A DNA stretch of 64,000 nucleotides from Pseudotabrizicola sp. (lineage in GTDB: Bacteria > Pseudomonadota > Alphaproteobacteria > Rhodobacterales > Rhodobacteraceae). The stretch lies in the NCBI RefSeq assembly GCF_030656345.1, contig NZ_JAUSNR010000006.1, positions 62,001 through 126,000 of the forward strand, read 5' to 3'. Made by a program: the position numbers and the translations under genes. The notes beneath the pieces are model-generated. The model made no database searches and was not told the DNA's origin. It worked only from the letters and a program-made list of their open reading frames with translations. Every line of letters starts with the position of its first letter. Position 1 is the stretch's first letter. This document shows positions 7,491 to 17,082 of this stretch, one piece after another.

Positions 7491-8813
7491 ATGCGCCTCA
7501 GCCTCAAGCCCTTTTTGCCCCGCAGCCTGTTCGGTCGTGCCGCGCTTATACTGGTGGTGCCGATCATCACCGTGCAGCTGATCGTGTCGGTCGCCTTTAT
7601 CCAGCGCCATTTCGAAGGCGTCACCCGGCAGCTGGTGCATGGCGTGGTGGTCGAGCTGGCCCTGCTGCGCGACGCGGTCGAAACCGCCGACAGCCCCGAG
7701 GCCGCCCTTGCCGCCGTGCGCCCGATTGCCGATACGGTCGAAATGACGGTTGATCTGCCTGCGGCAACCCGTGCCGGGGCCGATCTGCGCGACTGGTCCG
7801 ATCTGACCGCGCGGCCCGTGATCGCCGAGCTGCGCAGCCGCCTGCCCAATGTGCTGTCGATTGATCTGGCCAGCCAGAAGGGCATTGTGCTGCTGGCCGA
7901 GCAGACCCGCCACGGGCCGATGCTGGTGTCTTTGCCGCGCGCGCGCGTGTCGGCATCCAACCCGCATCAGTTGCTGGTGATCATGATGCTGGCCTCGGTC
8001 CTGATGACCCTGATCGCCTATCTGTTCCTGCGCAATCAGCTTCGGCCGATCAAGCGGCTGGCCGAGGCGGCGGCGGCCTTTGGCAAGGGCGACGCGGTGC
8101 CCTACCGCCCGCGCGGCGCGCTGGAGGTGCGGGCGGCGGGAGCGGCGTTTCTGGATATGCGGGCCCGGATCGAACGCGCGATCGAGACCCGGACGCTGAT
8201 GCTGTCTGGCGTCAGCCATGACCTGCGCACGCCGATCACCCGGCTGCGGCTGGGGCTGTCGATGCTGCCCGAGGATGAGGACACGCTGGCGCTGCTATCC
8301 GACGTGCGCGAGATGGAGCGGCTGGTCGATGCGTTTCTGGCCTTTGCCCGGGGCGATGCGATGGAAGAGCCGGTTGACTGCGATCCGGCTGAAATTGCCG
8401 GCCGGATTGTCGAGAATGCGGCACGCGCGGGTCAAAGCCTTGAGTGGGAGTCGCGGCTGGATGGCCCGGTTCAGATGCGCATGCGCCCGCAGGCGGTGCA
8501 GCGCGCGGTCGAGAACCTGACCGGCAATGCCTTGCGCCATGGCGACAAGGTGAAGCTGACGCTGTCTGCCACCGACCGGGGCGTGCGCTTTGTGGTGGAG
8601 GACAACGGGCCGGGGATACCGGAGACCCAGCGCGAGGCGGCGATGGCCCCCTTTGCCCGGCTGGGGGCGGCGCGTGACCCCAACCACGGCGGCGGGGTCG
8701 GTCTGGGCCTGTCAATCGCGGCAGATGTGGCGCGCAGCCATGGCGGGCGGCTGATGCTGGGCCGGTCGGAAAGCCTTGGCGGGCTGCGGGCCGAGCTGTT
8801 TCTGGCGCGCTAA
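7491..8813 (+). CDS. EnvZ-like membrane sensor histidine kinase
   Basis: 440 residues. Membrane helices lie at about residues 18-38 and 161-181 and enclose a periplasmic sensor region of about 120 residues. A HAMP domain follows (about 182-234), then the dimerisation helix with His243 in SGVSHDLRTPITRLRL, and the ATPase domain with an N-box (ENLTGNALRHG), a G1 box (VEDNGPGIP) and a G2 box (GGGVGLGLSIA). This is the order seen in EnvZ. EnvZ genes normally follow an OmpR regulator gene, but none is found in this window, so its partner is elsewhere or absent. The gene is convergent with the ynjD-like gene, and the two stop codons overlap. Confidence 0.9.
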   Translation: MRLSLKPFLPRSLFGRAALILVVPIITVQLIVSVAFIQRHFEGVTRQLVHGVVVELALLRDAVETADSPEAALAAVRPIADTVEMTVDLPAATRAGADLRDWSDLTARPVIAELRSRLPNVLSIDLASQKGIVLLAEQTRHGPMLVSLPRARVSASNPHQLLVIMMLASVLMTLIAYLFLRNQLRPIKRLAEAAAAFGKGDAVPYRPRGALEVRAAGAAFLDMRARIERAIETRTLMLSGVSHDLRTPITRLRLGLSMLPEDEDTLALLSDVREMERLVDAFLAFARGDAMEEPVDCDPAEIAGRIVENAARAGQSLEWESRLDGPVQMRMRPQAVQRAVENLTGNALRHGDKVKLTLSATDRGVRFVVEDNGPGIPETQREAAMAPFARLGAARDPNHGGGVGLGLSIAADVARSHGGRLMLGRSESLGGLRAELFLAR

Positions 8814-9460
8814 AGCGTGACGGGTTCGCCAAGCGGTGTCACCACTGGCCCCCCAGCCGCGCGCGCATCCTCGGCGTCATGGGTGACCAGCACGACGGGC
8901 AGCCCTTCGGTCCGGATGCGCGACAGCACAAAGCTGCGGATCTGCACCCGCAGGCTGGCATCAAGGCGCGAAAACGGCTCATCCAGCAGCAAGGCGCAGG
9001 GCCTGGCCAGCAGCGTGCGCATCAGCGCCACGCGGGCGCGTTGCCCGCCCGACAGCGTGGCCGGATCACGCCCGGCAAACCCGGACAGCCCGGCCTGATC
9101 CAGCGCATCATTCACAGCCGCCCGCCGTGCCGCGCGACCCTTGACCGCAGGCGGCAGCGCAAAGGCCAGATTGTCGCCCACCGACAGATGCGGAAACAGC
9201 ACATCATCCTGAAACAGCAACCCGACGCTGCGTTTGTGCGGGGGCAGGGTGGTGATGTCGCGCCCGGCCAGCAGGATCTGCCCCTCGCGCCGGAACACCG
9301 GGGGCAGCGTGCCCATCATGGCGGCAAGGGCTGTGGATTTGCCGGAACCCGACGGGCCCATGATCGTCAGCACCGCGCCGGGGGCAACCGTTTGGGTCAG
9401 GGACACCACCAGCGCGCCGCCCTGGCTGATGCGCAGGCCCTTCAGGTCAACCCCGCTCAT
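8810..9460 (-). CDS. ynjD: ABC transporter ATP-binding protein (YnjD type)
   Basis: 216 residues. Walker A is GPSGSGKST (35-43), the Q-loop is LLFQDDVLFP, the signature is LSGGQRAR (136-143) and Walker B is ALLLDEPFS, with a switch His in LVTHD. It is the energising subunit of the ynjBCD-type importer: its start overlaps the end of the permease gene by 4 bases, and the binding-protein gene comes first. The length matches E. coli YnjD. It also resembles the thiamine transporter ATPase ThiQ, so the name rests on the three-gene set and on ynjF next door. Confidence 0.85.
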   Translation of the reverse strand: MSGVDLKGLRISQGGALVVSLTQTVAPGAVLTIMGPSGSGKSTALAAMMGTLPPVFRREGQILLAGRDITTLPPHKRSVGLLFQDDVLFPHLSVGDNLAFALPPAVKGRAARRAAVNDALDQAGLSGFAGRDPATLSGGQRARVALMRTLLARPCALLLDEPFSRLDASLRVQIRSFVLSRIRTEGLPVVLVTHDAEDARAAGGPVVTPLGEPVTL

Positions 9461-11130
9461 GCCGCCACCGCCATGCCGCGCCGGTTGCGGAACAGGATGG
9501 CGGGCAGCAGCAGCGCAAGCGCAAAGCCGAGCGCGGGCAGCAGCATCTGCAGCAGGGCATAGGTGCCGATCAGCCTGCGGTTGCCCCCCGATGACAGGGC
9601 CACGGCTTCAGTGGTCAAGGTCTCCACCCGGCCGCCGCCGATCAGCAGGGTCGGCAGGTATTGCCCGACCGACACCGCAAGCCCCACCGCCGCCGCCGTC
9701 AGCACCGGGCGCAGCAGCATGGGCAGGCGCAGCCGCCAGAACACCCGCGCAGGGCTGGCCCCCAGCGACAGACCGGCGACCGATATGCGCGGGTCCCATG
9801 CCCGCCAGCCGGGCGCGAGCGACAAGAACACATAAGGCAGCACAAAGACCAAATGGGCGGCGGCTACCGCCAGCCAATGCCCCTCAACCCCGCTGCGCAG
9901 CGCGGCGATCTGCAGGCCGGGCAGAAAGGCCACCTGCGGCACCAGCAGCGGCAGGTACAGCACCCACAGCGCGCGGGTGTCCGGCGACAGGGCAAAGCGG
10001 TGCTCGGCCTCCAGGCAGGCCAGCACAAGCGCCAGCGACAGAGCGGTGGCGGTCATCGCGATGCCAAGCGTCAGCGCCCCGGTGCGGGCGAGATCGGGGG
10101 CGGCGCGGGCCCATGTCCGCAGCGTCAGGGTTTCGGGCAGGGCCGCGGGAAACTGCCACAGCCCCGCCACCGACCATGTGGCCAACCCCGCCAGCCCCAG
10201 AATCAGCGCCCCCGCCGTCACCGTCCCGGCAAAGATCGCCAGCGTGCGGGCGAGGGCATCCAGCCCATGTGCGCGCAGTCCCATCTGTGCCAGGGACACG
10301 ATCATCCGGCGTACCAGACGCTCGGCCAGCCGCCAGCCCAGAAGCGCCGCGATGACCAGCCCCAGCTGCAGCACCGCCCCTGCCGCCGCCGTGGCCTGAA
10401 ACCGCAGCGTGGCGTCGGCCATCCAGACCACCACCTGCGCCGACAGCGTGTTGGGCCGGGTCGGGCCAAGGATCATCGCCATCTCGACCGCCGTCATCGA
10501 ATAGGCCAGAACTGCATAAACCGGCAGCCGCAACTGCCTGTAAAGGCTTGGCAATACTGAAATCACAAAAGCCGCGATCCGCCCCGCGCCCAAGGATTGC
10601 GCCACATTCATCCGCCGCGCCACATCCGATTGCGGCAGGGCGGCAAGCGCCATCAGAAACAGGAACGGCACCTCTTTGGTGACCAGTCCCAGCGTCAGCG
10701 ACAACCCGTAAGGGTCGTTCAGGATCAGCAGATCGGGCGGTTGGGTCCATCCGGTGGCCCAAGGGGAAAACAGCCGCACAATCCAGCCCGAGGGCGCGAT
10801 CAGGAACGCCAGCCCAAGCGCCGCCGCCGCATGCGGCACCGACAGCAAGGGGGCCAGCAGATGCTGGACCGCTGTGAAAACCCGCGTGCCCCACAGACTG
10901 GCCACCAGCAGCAGCGTGATCCCCAGCGACAGCGCCGTTGCACCGATCCCAGTCGTCAGCGACAGCCAGACCGCCAAGCGCAGGCCGGGCCAGTCAAGAA
11001 GGTTGCGCAAGCCATTGGCATTGTCAGAAAATGCTGGAATCACTGTGCCCAGCAAACCCGCCATCACCGGCAGGATCAGCAGGGCCAGTGTCAGACCGGG
11101 GGCCCACCGCAGCAGGCCGCCCGTGATCAT
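9457..11130 (-). CDS. ynjC: ABC transporter permease with two fused membrane domains (YnjC type)
   Basis: 557 residues carrying two binding-protein-dependent permease domains in one chain, about residues 45-270 and 300-550, as in YnjC and ThiP. Each half has about six predicted membrane spans and an EAA-like cytoplasmic loop (for example ARRMNVAQSLGAGRI in the first half and ISVAGLSLGASPARV in the second) that docks on the ATPase. It overlaps the genes on both sides by 4 bases, so the three genes are translationally coupled. The transported substrate of Ynj systems is not established. Confidence 0.85.
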   Translation of the reverse strand: MITGGLLRWAPGLTLALLILPVMAGLLGTVIPAFSDNANGLRNLLDWPGLRLAVWLSLTTGIGATALSLGITLLLVASLWGTRVFTAVQHLLAPLLSVPHAAAALGLAFLIAPSGWIVRLFSPWATGWTQPPDLLILNDPYGLSLTLGLVTKEVPFLFLMALAALPQSDVARRMNVAQSLGAGRIAAFVISVLPSLYRQLRLPVYAVLAYSMTAVEMAMILGPTRPNTLSAQVVVWMADATLRFQATAAAGAVLQLGLVIAALLGWRLAERLVRRMIVSLAQMGLRAHGLDALARTLAIFAGTVTAGALILGLAGLATWSVAGLWQFPAALPETLTLRTWARAAPDLARTGALTLGIAMTATALSLALVLACLEAEHRFALSPDTRALWVLYLPLLVPQVAFLPGLQIAALRSGVEGHWLAVAAAHLVFVLPYVFLSLAPGWRAWDPRISVAGLSLGASPARVFWRLRLPMLLRPVLTAAAVGLAVSVGQYLPTLLIGGGRVETLTTEAVALSSGGNRRLIGTYALLQMLLPALGFALALLLPAILFRNRRGMAVAA

Positions 11131-12332
11131 TGGGCGACGCCGTAGCGTTCCATCCAGTCCTGCCCGATCCGCACCATCCAGCTGCCATGCGGCTCCAGCA
11201 ACGCCGGGCCGAGGTTGTCCGGGGAAAGTGTGGCCACGCCGAGTTCCAGCGCGTCAAAGCGGGCGCGGTCTGGTGCAGAAAGTGAAGAAAGGTTCAGAAC
11301 CGTTTGAAATCCCAGCACATCCGGGTCTTGTGCCCGGGCCTGAATCTCGGGATCGAGCAGCAGATTGGCGATCACCTGCGCACCTGCCTGATGTGAGGCG
11401 TTGAACGGGATCGCCACGAAAGACGCGTTGCCGATGGTGCCGCTGTCAAAGGTGAAGGTCCGCACCGTATCTGCCAGATTTCCGGCTGCAATCTCTGCGC
11501 TCGCCCGGCCGGGGTTCAGGGCAAAGCCGATGTCAACTTCGGCATCGGCCAGCAGTTGCCCCAGTGCGGGTTCGTTCTGCGGATAGGCCGCCCCTGACCG
11601 CCACAGCGCCGGGGTCACCGCATCAAGCCATGCCCACATCGGGGCGACCGTCGCCTCATAGGTTGCGTCATCCAGCGGCAGTTGCATCACCATCGGGTCG
11701 GCCAATGTGCCGTAAGCCACTTGCTTGAGGAACGTCGTGCCCAGATAATCGGGCGGCTGCGGATAGGTGAAGCGGCCGGGGTTGGCGATGATCCAGTCTT
11801 TCAGCGCATCAAGGCTGCGCGGCGGCTGGGGCAGGCGGGTGCTGTCATATTCAAACACCAGCTGCGCCATCGCCCAGGGCGATTCATAGCCTTCGGTCGG
11901 CAGGGTGAAATCGGTGACCACCGCAGGCTTGCCCGCCACATCCACCAGTGGCCAGTTCGGCAGGCTTTCCGCAAAGGGGCCGAACAGCAGGCCCTGATCC
12001 TTCATGGCCGCGAAATTCTCGCCGTTGATCCAGATCAGATCGACAGCACCCCCGGTGACCGTGCCCGCATTCCGTTCGCCCAGCACCCGCGCGACCGCAT
12101 CGGCGGTAGAGGCCAGTTTGACATGCGCCAGCGACACGCCGTGCCGCGCCTGCGCCTGTTCGCCGACATAGGCGATGAAATCGTTGATCTTCGGGTCACC
12201 ACCCCAGGCATGCCAGTACACCGTCTGGCCGCGCGCCTGTTCCAGAATGCTGTCCCAGCTGGTTTGCGTCTGCGCCTGCGCCGGCAGGGCCAGCAGCGCG
12301 GCGGCGGCGATCAGAAAATGGCGTCTGTGCAT
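11127..12332 (-). CDS. ynjB: ABC transporter substrate-binding protein (YnjB type)
   Basis: 401 residues with a cleavable signal peptide (MHRRHFLIAAAALLALPAQAQ). The mature protein has several stretches that I recognise from E. coli YnjB: GQTVYWHAWGGDPKIN, VDLIWINGENF, ESPWAMAQL, TYPQPPDYLGTTFL and the end LLEPHGSW with WMERYG. It is first in the operon and overlaps ynjC by 4 bases. The promoter should lie in the 175-base gap shared with the divergent ynjF gene. The ligand is unknown. Confidence 0.88.
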   Translation of the reverse strand: MHRRHFLIAAAALLALPAQAQTQTSWDSILEQARGQTVYWHAWGGDPKINDFIAYVGEQAQARHGVSLAHVKLASTADAVARVLGERNAGTVTGGAVDLIWINGENFAAMKDQGLLFGPFAESLPNWPLVDVAGKPAVVTDFTLPTEGYESPWAMAQLVFEYDSTRLPQPPRSLDALKDWIIANPGRFTYPQPPDYLGTTFLKQVAYGTLADPMVMQLPLDDATYEATVAPMWAWLDAVTPALWRSGAAYPQNEPALGQLLADAEVDIGFALNPGRASAEIAAGNLADTVRTFTFDSGTIGNASFVAIPFNASHQAGAQVIANLLLDPEIQARAQDPDVLGFQTVLNLSSLSAPDRARFDALELGVATLSPDNLGPALLEPHGSWMVRIGQDWMERYGVAQ

Positions 12333-12507
12333 AAAATACCCCTGTGAAATGGCCTGTCAGCCGACCTTGCCCGCTTGTCGCAGGATATATCTTCGGGATA
12401 GGCAAGGCAGGCCCGTGCACGCAAGAGAAATCCGGTGCGGACAACTGTTCGTGACGCCGGACCAGCGAATGTGCGGGACAGACTGTAAAGAGTGTGGAGT
12501 GCAAGGT

Positions 12508-13137
12508 ATGCTTGACGGAGCCATGCGGCGGCTGATCGACCCGCCCCTGAACCATGCCGGTCGCTGGCTTGCCGCACGCGGTGCGACGGCGGATGGGGTT
12601 ACGATTCTGGGCCTTGGGTTCGGGCTGGTGGCGGCGGGAATGCTGGCCTGGGGTCTGCCGGGCTGGCTGGCGCTGGTGCCGTTGCTGATTGGCCGGATCT
12701 TCGACGGGTTGGACGGGGCGGTGGCGCGGGCCACCTTCAAGACCGATTTCGGCGGCTATTTCGACATTTTCTGCGATTTCGTGTTCTACGCCGCGATTCC
12801 GCTGGCCTTTGTCCTGCGCGATCCGCCCGCGAATGCGGTGGCCGGGGCTTTCCTTTTGGCGGCATTTTATACAAATGCTGCCAGTTTTCTGGGCTATGCC
12901 ATTATTGCCGCCAAACGCCGGATGACCACGGCACAGCAGGGGGAAAAGTCGCTGTATTACGCGGTCGGTTTGCTGGAGGGGACCGAGACGATTGCGTTTT
13001 TTGCGCTGATCTGTCTGTGGCCCGCGCTGTTCCCTGTTGCCGCACTCATCTTCGGCGCGCTGTGCCTGATGACCGCAGCGGCGCGGGTGGTGCTGGCGCG
13101 ACGCGCGTTTTTCGACGCGCCATCCGGGCGCGATTAA
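12508..13137 (+). CDS. ynjF: CDP-alcohol phosphatidyltransferase family protein (YnjF type)
   Basis: 209 residues with several membrane helices. The family motif D-G-x2-A-R-x7-G-x3-D-x3-D is complete (DGAVARATFKTDF, then G, with the last Asp in CD), so the enzyme should be active. It would transfer a phosphatidyl group from CDP-diacylglycerol, or a comparable CDP-linked group, to an alcohol in the inner membrane. The ATG at 12508 fits the motif spacing and the E. coli YnjF length (about 206), with GGAG about 9 bases upstream; a longer open frame upstream encodes a cysteine- and arginine-rich leader unlike the family. It is divergent from ynjB. In E. coli, ynjF also lies beside the ynj transporter genes. 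Its alcohol substrate is unknown. Confidence 0.85.
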   Translation: MLDGAMRRLIDPPLNHAGRWLAARGATADGVTILGLGFGLVAAGMLAWGLPGWLALVPLLIGRIFDGLDGAVARATFKTDFGGYFDIFCDFVFYAAIPLAFVLRDPPANAVAGAFLLAAFYTNAASFLGYAIIAAKRRMTTAQQGEKSLYYAVGLLEGTETIAFFALICLWPALFPVAALIFGALCLMTAAARVVLARRAFFDAPSGRD

Positions 13138-14360
13138 ACCAGCCCGCGCACCGCCTGATGAAAGCGGAAAAACCCATGCGTGGCATGGGGCCACAGCGCG
13201 GCATCATAGGGCCGCATCGCGCGGACCAGACGGATTTTTTCAGCTGCCAGCCGGGTATCGAGCGAGGCCAGCAGCCCCGCCACCGGCCCGACCGGGGCAA
13301 AGGGGGTCACCACCTGCGACGCCCCGGTCTGACGGGCCCAGGCGACCAGCGCATCCACCGCCCCCGGACCCTGCACCGGGCCGTGCAGGCTGGCCAGACC
13401 GGGGGCCAGACGGCGGCTGCAATCTGCCACGGCACCGCGCAGGAAGGACTTGACCAGCGGCGAGACCGGGCGTGGAGAGCGCGCATCGGGGGCCACCAGA
13501 AAGGCTGTGGATTTCGGGCGCAGGCCAGAATCTAGCAGCCAGTCGGGCGACAGATCGTCTTCGTGCAGCAAAAGCGCGGTCGGCAACTGCCGGTCCCACG
13601 CCCCGCCCTGCGGGCAGGGGCCGGGCACCGGATTGGCCGGGCCGGGCACTGCAAAGACCTGTTCCGCCAGACCTTTTGGCCAATACATCCCGTCACTGAG
13701 CGAGGTGATCACCTCGGGTCTGGCCAGATAGGCCTTGCCGGGGGTGTGCAGGCCGGCGACCCAACGCCAGGACAGGGTGTTCGACGCCGGATCGCCATCC
13801 AGCAGGTGGCGCAGAAAGAAATCCGCCCCCAGTTCCCACGGCAGATGCAGGGTGTAGATCCAGATCGAGGCAAAGCACATGCGCTGATGATTGTGCAGAT
13901 AGCCGGTGGCGGTCAGCGCACGCGCCCAGTCATCAAAACCGTCAATCCCGGTGCGTCCGTCGCAGGCCGCGTCATAGGTATGGGCAAGATCGCGGTCGCG
14001 GTCCAGCCTGGCCAGCCCGGCATAGACCCCGGCCTGAGTCTCGCGCCAGAGCTGTGGCCGCATTTCCAGCCAGCCCTTCCAATAGGCGCGCCACAGCACC
14101 TCGGTCACAAACACCTCGGCGCGGCTGCCGTGGGCGGCGCGCGCGTCGCGGATCACCTCGGCCTCGGTCAGCAGGCGGTGCCGCAGATAGGGCGACAGGC
14201 GCGACACATGGTCATGCCCCTGCGTATGACCCTGCCCGTGCAGATTGCGCAGCTTTGCATAGTCATCCCCGGCGACCGGCAAAAACTGCGCCAGTCTGGC
14301 AAGGCCACAGGCGCGGGTCGCGATGGAAGGGGCGGTTGCAATTGTCATTGTCCGGCGCAT
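13134..14360 (-). CDS. photolyase/cryptochrome-like flavoprotein with the FAD domain first (apparent circular permutation)
   Basis: 408 residues. The first 250 match the FAD-binding helical domain of photolyases: SRLSPYLR (53-60), an EVLWRAYWKGW helix (87-97), TGYLHNHQRM (152-161) and LLDGDPASNTLSWRW (187-200), including the Asp and Asn that contact the flavin. A normal photolyase has an alpha/beta antenna domain before this, but here none precedes it. An alpha/beta-looking domain instead follows at about 258-408. Its start (TALLLHEDDL) resembles the first strand of an antenna domain, and its end (HATHGFFRFHQAV) resembles the VFTPFWRAW end of one. A role in light-driven DNA repair or light sensing is inferred. 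The start is uncertain (14360 or 14348). The stop overlaps that of ynjF. Confidence 0.7.
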   Translation of the reverse strand: MRRTMTIATAPSIATRACGLARLAQFLPVAGDDYAKLRNLHGQGHTQGHDHVSRLSPYLRHRLLTEAEVIRDARAAHGSRAEVFVTEVLWRAYWKGWLEMRPQLWRETQAGVYAGLARLDRDRDLAHTYDAACDGRTGIDGFDDWARALTATGYLHNHQRMCFASIWIYTLHLPWELGADFFLRHLLDGDPASNTLSWRWVAGLHTPGKAYLARPEVITSLSDGMYWPKGLAEQVFAVPGPANPVPGPCPQGGAWDRQLPTALLLHEDDLSPDWLLDSGLRPKSTAFLVAPDARSPRPVSPLVKSFLRGAVADCSRRLAPGLASLHGPVQGPGAVDALVAWARQTGASQVVTPFAPVGPVAGLLASLDTRLAAEKIRLVRAMRPYDAALWPHATHGFFRFHQAVRGLV

Positions 14361-14525
14361 CTAGGGCGCACGGGGTCGTGATCAAGCCTGCCCGGCCCCG
14401 CATCAAGGCCCCGGGTGGCAGGCAGGAAAACACCGCCCGCCCTTGCAGCCCCCGCATCGCCCTACTAAGACTCTGTCAACCACCGCCCGATATTCACCGA
14501 TCAGACATACAAGAGGCAGGCCCCC

Positions 14526-15158
14526 ATGCGCGATCCCGTTGATTACTTCACGAATAACCTTGTTCCCATGGTTGTCGAACAGACCAGCCGCGGGGAACGG
14601 GCCTATGACATCTTTTCGCGCCTGCTGAAGGAGCGGATCATCTTTGTGAACGGCCCGGTGCATGACGGCATGTCCACGCTGATCGTGGCGCAGCTTCTGC
14701 ATCTTGAGGCCGAGAATCCGTCGAAGGAAATCTCGATGTACATCAACTCGCCCGGCGGTTCGGTCGTGGCGGGGATGAGCATTTATGACACCATGCAATA
14801 CATCCGGCCCAAGGTCTCGACGCTGGTCTGCGGGTTGGCGGCATCCATGGGGTCGGTGATTGCGGTCGGCGGGGCCAAGGGGCAGCGATTTTCGCTGCCG
14901 AATGCGGAATTTCTGGTGCACCAGCCCTCGGGCGGGATGCAGGGCACCGCGGCCGATATCATGATTTCCGCCCGCCACATCGAACAGACCCGCGAACGCA
15001 TGTACCAGCTGTACATGCGCCATACCGGGCAGGACTACGACACGGTGCGCGCCGCGATGGAGCGCGACAAGTGGATGACCCCGGAAGAAGCCAAGGAATG
15101 GGGCCATATCGACGAGATCGTGGCCAACCGCGACAAGCTCGACGACACGACGAAGTGA
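14526..15158 (+). CDS. clpP: ATP-dependent Clp protease proteolytic subunit
   Basis: 210 residues, the normal ClpP length. The serine-protease triad is Ser107 in GLAASMGS, His132 in [10 protein letters not shown] and Asp181 in [11 protein letters not shown]. The oligomerisation core ([17 protein letters not shown]) is intact. It forms the barrel-shaped protease that degrades proteins fed to it by ClpX or ClpA in the cytoplasm. The ATG at 14526 has GAGG about 8 bases upstream. clpX follows after 98 bases that contain a strong hairpin, so the two may be co-transcribed with attenuation. Confidence 0.97.
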   Translation: MRDPVDYFTNNLVPMVVEQTSRGERAYDIFSRLLKERIIFVNGPVHDGMSTLIVAQLLHLEAENPSKEISMYINSPGGSVVAGMSIYDTMQYIRPKVSTLVCGLAASMGSVIAVGGAKGQRFSLPNAEFLVHQPSGGMQGTAADIMISARHIEQTRERMYQLYMRHTGQDYDTVRAAMERDKWMTPEEAKEWGHIDEIVANRDKLDDTTK

Positions 15159-15164
15159 CGCTTT

Positions 15165-15191
15165 GCCCCCCGGACGCTGGGTCCGGGGGGC
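15165..15191. terminator. hairpin between clpP and clpX (terminator or attenuator)
   Basis: GCCCCCCGGAC (15165-15175) pairs perfectly over 11 bp with GTCCGGGGGGC (15181-15191) around a 5-base loop. Only a weak T-run (AATTTG) follows, so it may terminate partly or protect the clpP mRNA end and not stop all transcription into clpX. Confidence 0.7.
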
Positions 15192-15256
15192 AATTTGACA
15201 TTGTGGAGGGTCCGGGCTTGGCCTAGACTTTCCCCTGACAAGGCTTGAGGAAACCC

Positions 15257-16522
<1,266 letters not shown>

Positions 16523-16528
16523 TCTGAC

Positions 16529-16553
16529 AAAGCGCGGGGTCTGCCCGCGCTTT
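16529..16553 (+). terminator. intrinsic terminator after clpX
   Basis: AAAGCGCGGG (16529-16538) pairs over 10 bp with CCCGCGCTTT (16544-16553) around a 5-base loop, 6 bases after the clpX stop, and is followed by GAATTTT. Confidence 0.8.
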
Positions 16554-16554
16554 G

Positions 16555-16571
16555 AATTTTCGCAGAAAATT
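16555..16571. repeat. dispersed palindrome TTTTCGCAGAAAA, copy 1
   Basis: AATTTTCGCAGAAAATT is a palindrome around a 3-base centre. It shares its core (TTTTCGCAGAAAA) with the copy at 62413 and is the inverted form of the copy at 16591, lying 19 bases upstream of that copy. Confidence 0.75.
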
Positions 16572-16590
16572 TGTCTGATGAAACAGGCAT

Positions 16591-16609
16591 GATTTTTCTG
16601 CGAAAAATC
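16591..16609. repeat. dispersed palindrome GATTTTTCTGCGAAAAATC, copy 2
   Basis: This 19-base palindrome is the exact reverse complement of the element at 62413-62431 and pairs with copy 1 at 16555-16571 as an inverted repeat. It lies between the clpX terminator and the NDUFA12 gene. Confidence 0.85.
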
Positions 16610-16707
16610 GCCCAACGCCCCACCGACCGCGCTGCATGGTCGTTTGCACACCCTAGACCTTGCGCGCCCTTTCCGCCATATCAGGGTCAAGCAACCGGAG
16701 GCTCCCG

Positions 16708-17082
16708 ATGTATTTCCTCAAGCGCCTGCTCACCTGGTGGAACAGCCAGACCATCGGCACCCAGATCTTTACCGCCCGCAAAGGCATCAAGGTGGGTGAG
16801 GATGATCAGGGCAACCTGTATTACCAGACCGCTGACGCGAAAAAGCGTTGGGTGATCTTTAACGGCGATATCGAGGCGACGCGCGTTTCGCCCGACTGGC
16901 ATGGCTGGCTGCATTTCACCTGGGATCAGCCGCCGACCAAGGCACCGCTGCTGCACAAGGTCTGGGAAAAACCGCATCAGGAAAACCTGACCGGCACCAT
17001 GGGGGCCTATGCGCCTGCCGGGTCGCTGCGCCGTGTGGCCCCGGTGGCCCGTGCCGATTACGAAGCGTGGCAGCCTGAATAA
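16708..17082 (+). CDS. NDUFA12-type accessory subunit of NADH:ubiquinone oxidoreductase
   Basis: 124 residues, typical for the bacterial homologues of mitochondrial complex I subunit NDUFA12 (B17.2). Recognisable parts are [22 protein letters not shown] near the start, RRWVIF-like [22 protein letters not shown], the PPT and [12 protein letters not shown] stretches, and the tail YEAWQPE. The protein binds the peripheral arm of complex I in alphaproteobacteria. The ATG at 16708 has GGAGG about 8 bases upstream. The gene is about 25 kb from the nuo operon and overlaps mlaD by one base (TAATG), so its expression is tied to a lipid-transport gene and not to nuo. Confidence 0.9.
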   Translation: MYFLKRLLTWWNSQTIGTQIFTARKGIKVGEDDQGNLYYQTADAKKRWVIFNGDIEATRVSPDWHGWLHFTWDQPPTKAPLLHKVWEKPHQENLTGTMGAYAPAGSLRRVAPVARADYEAWQPE

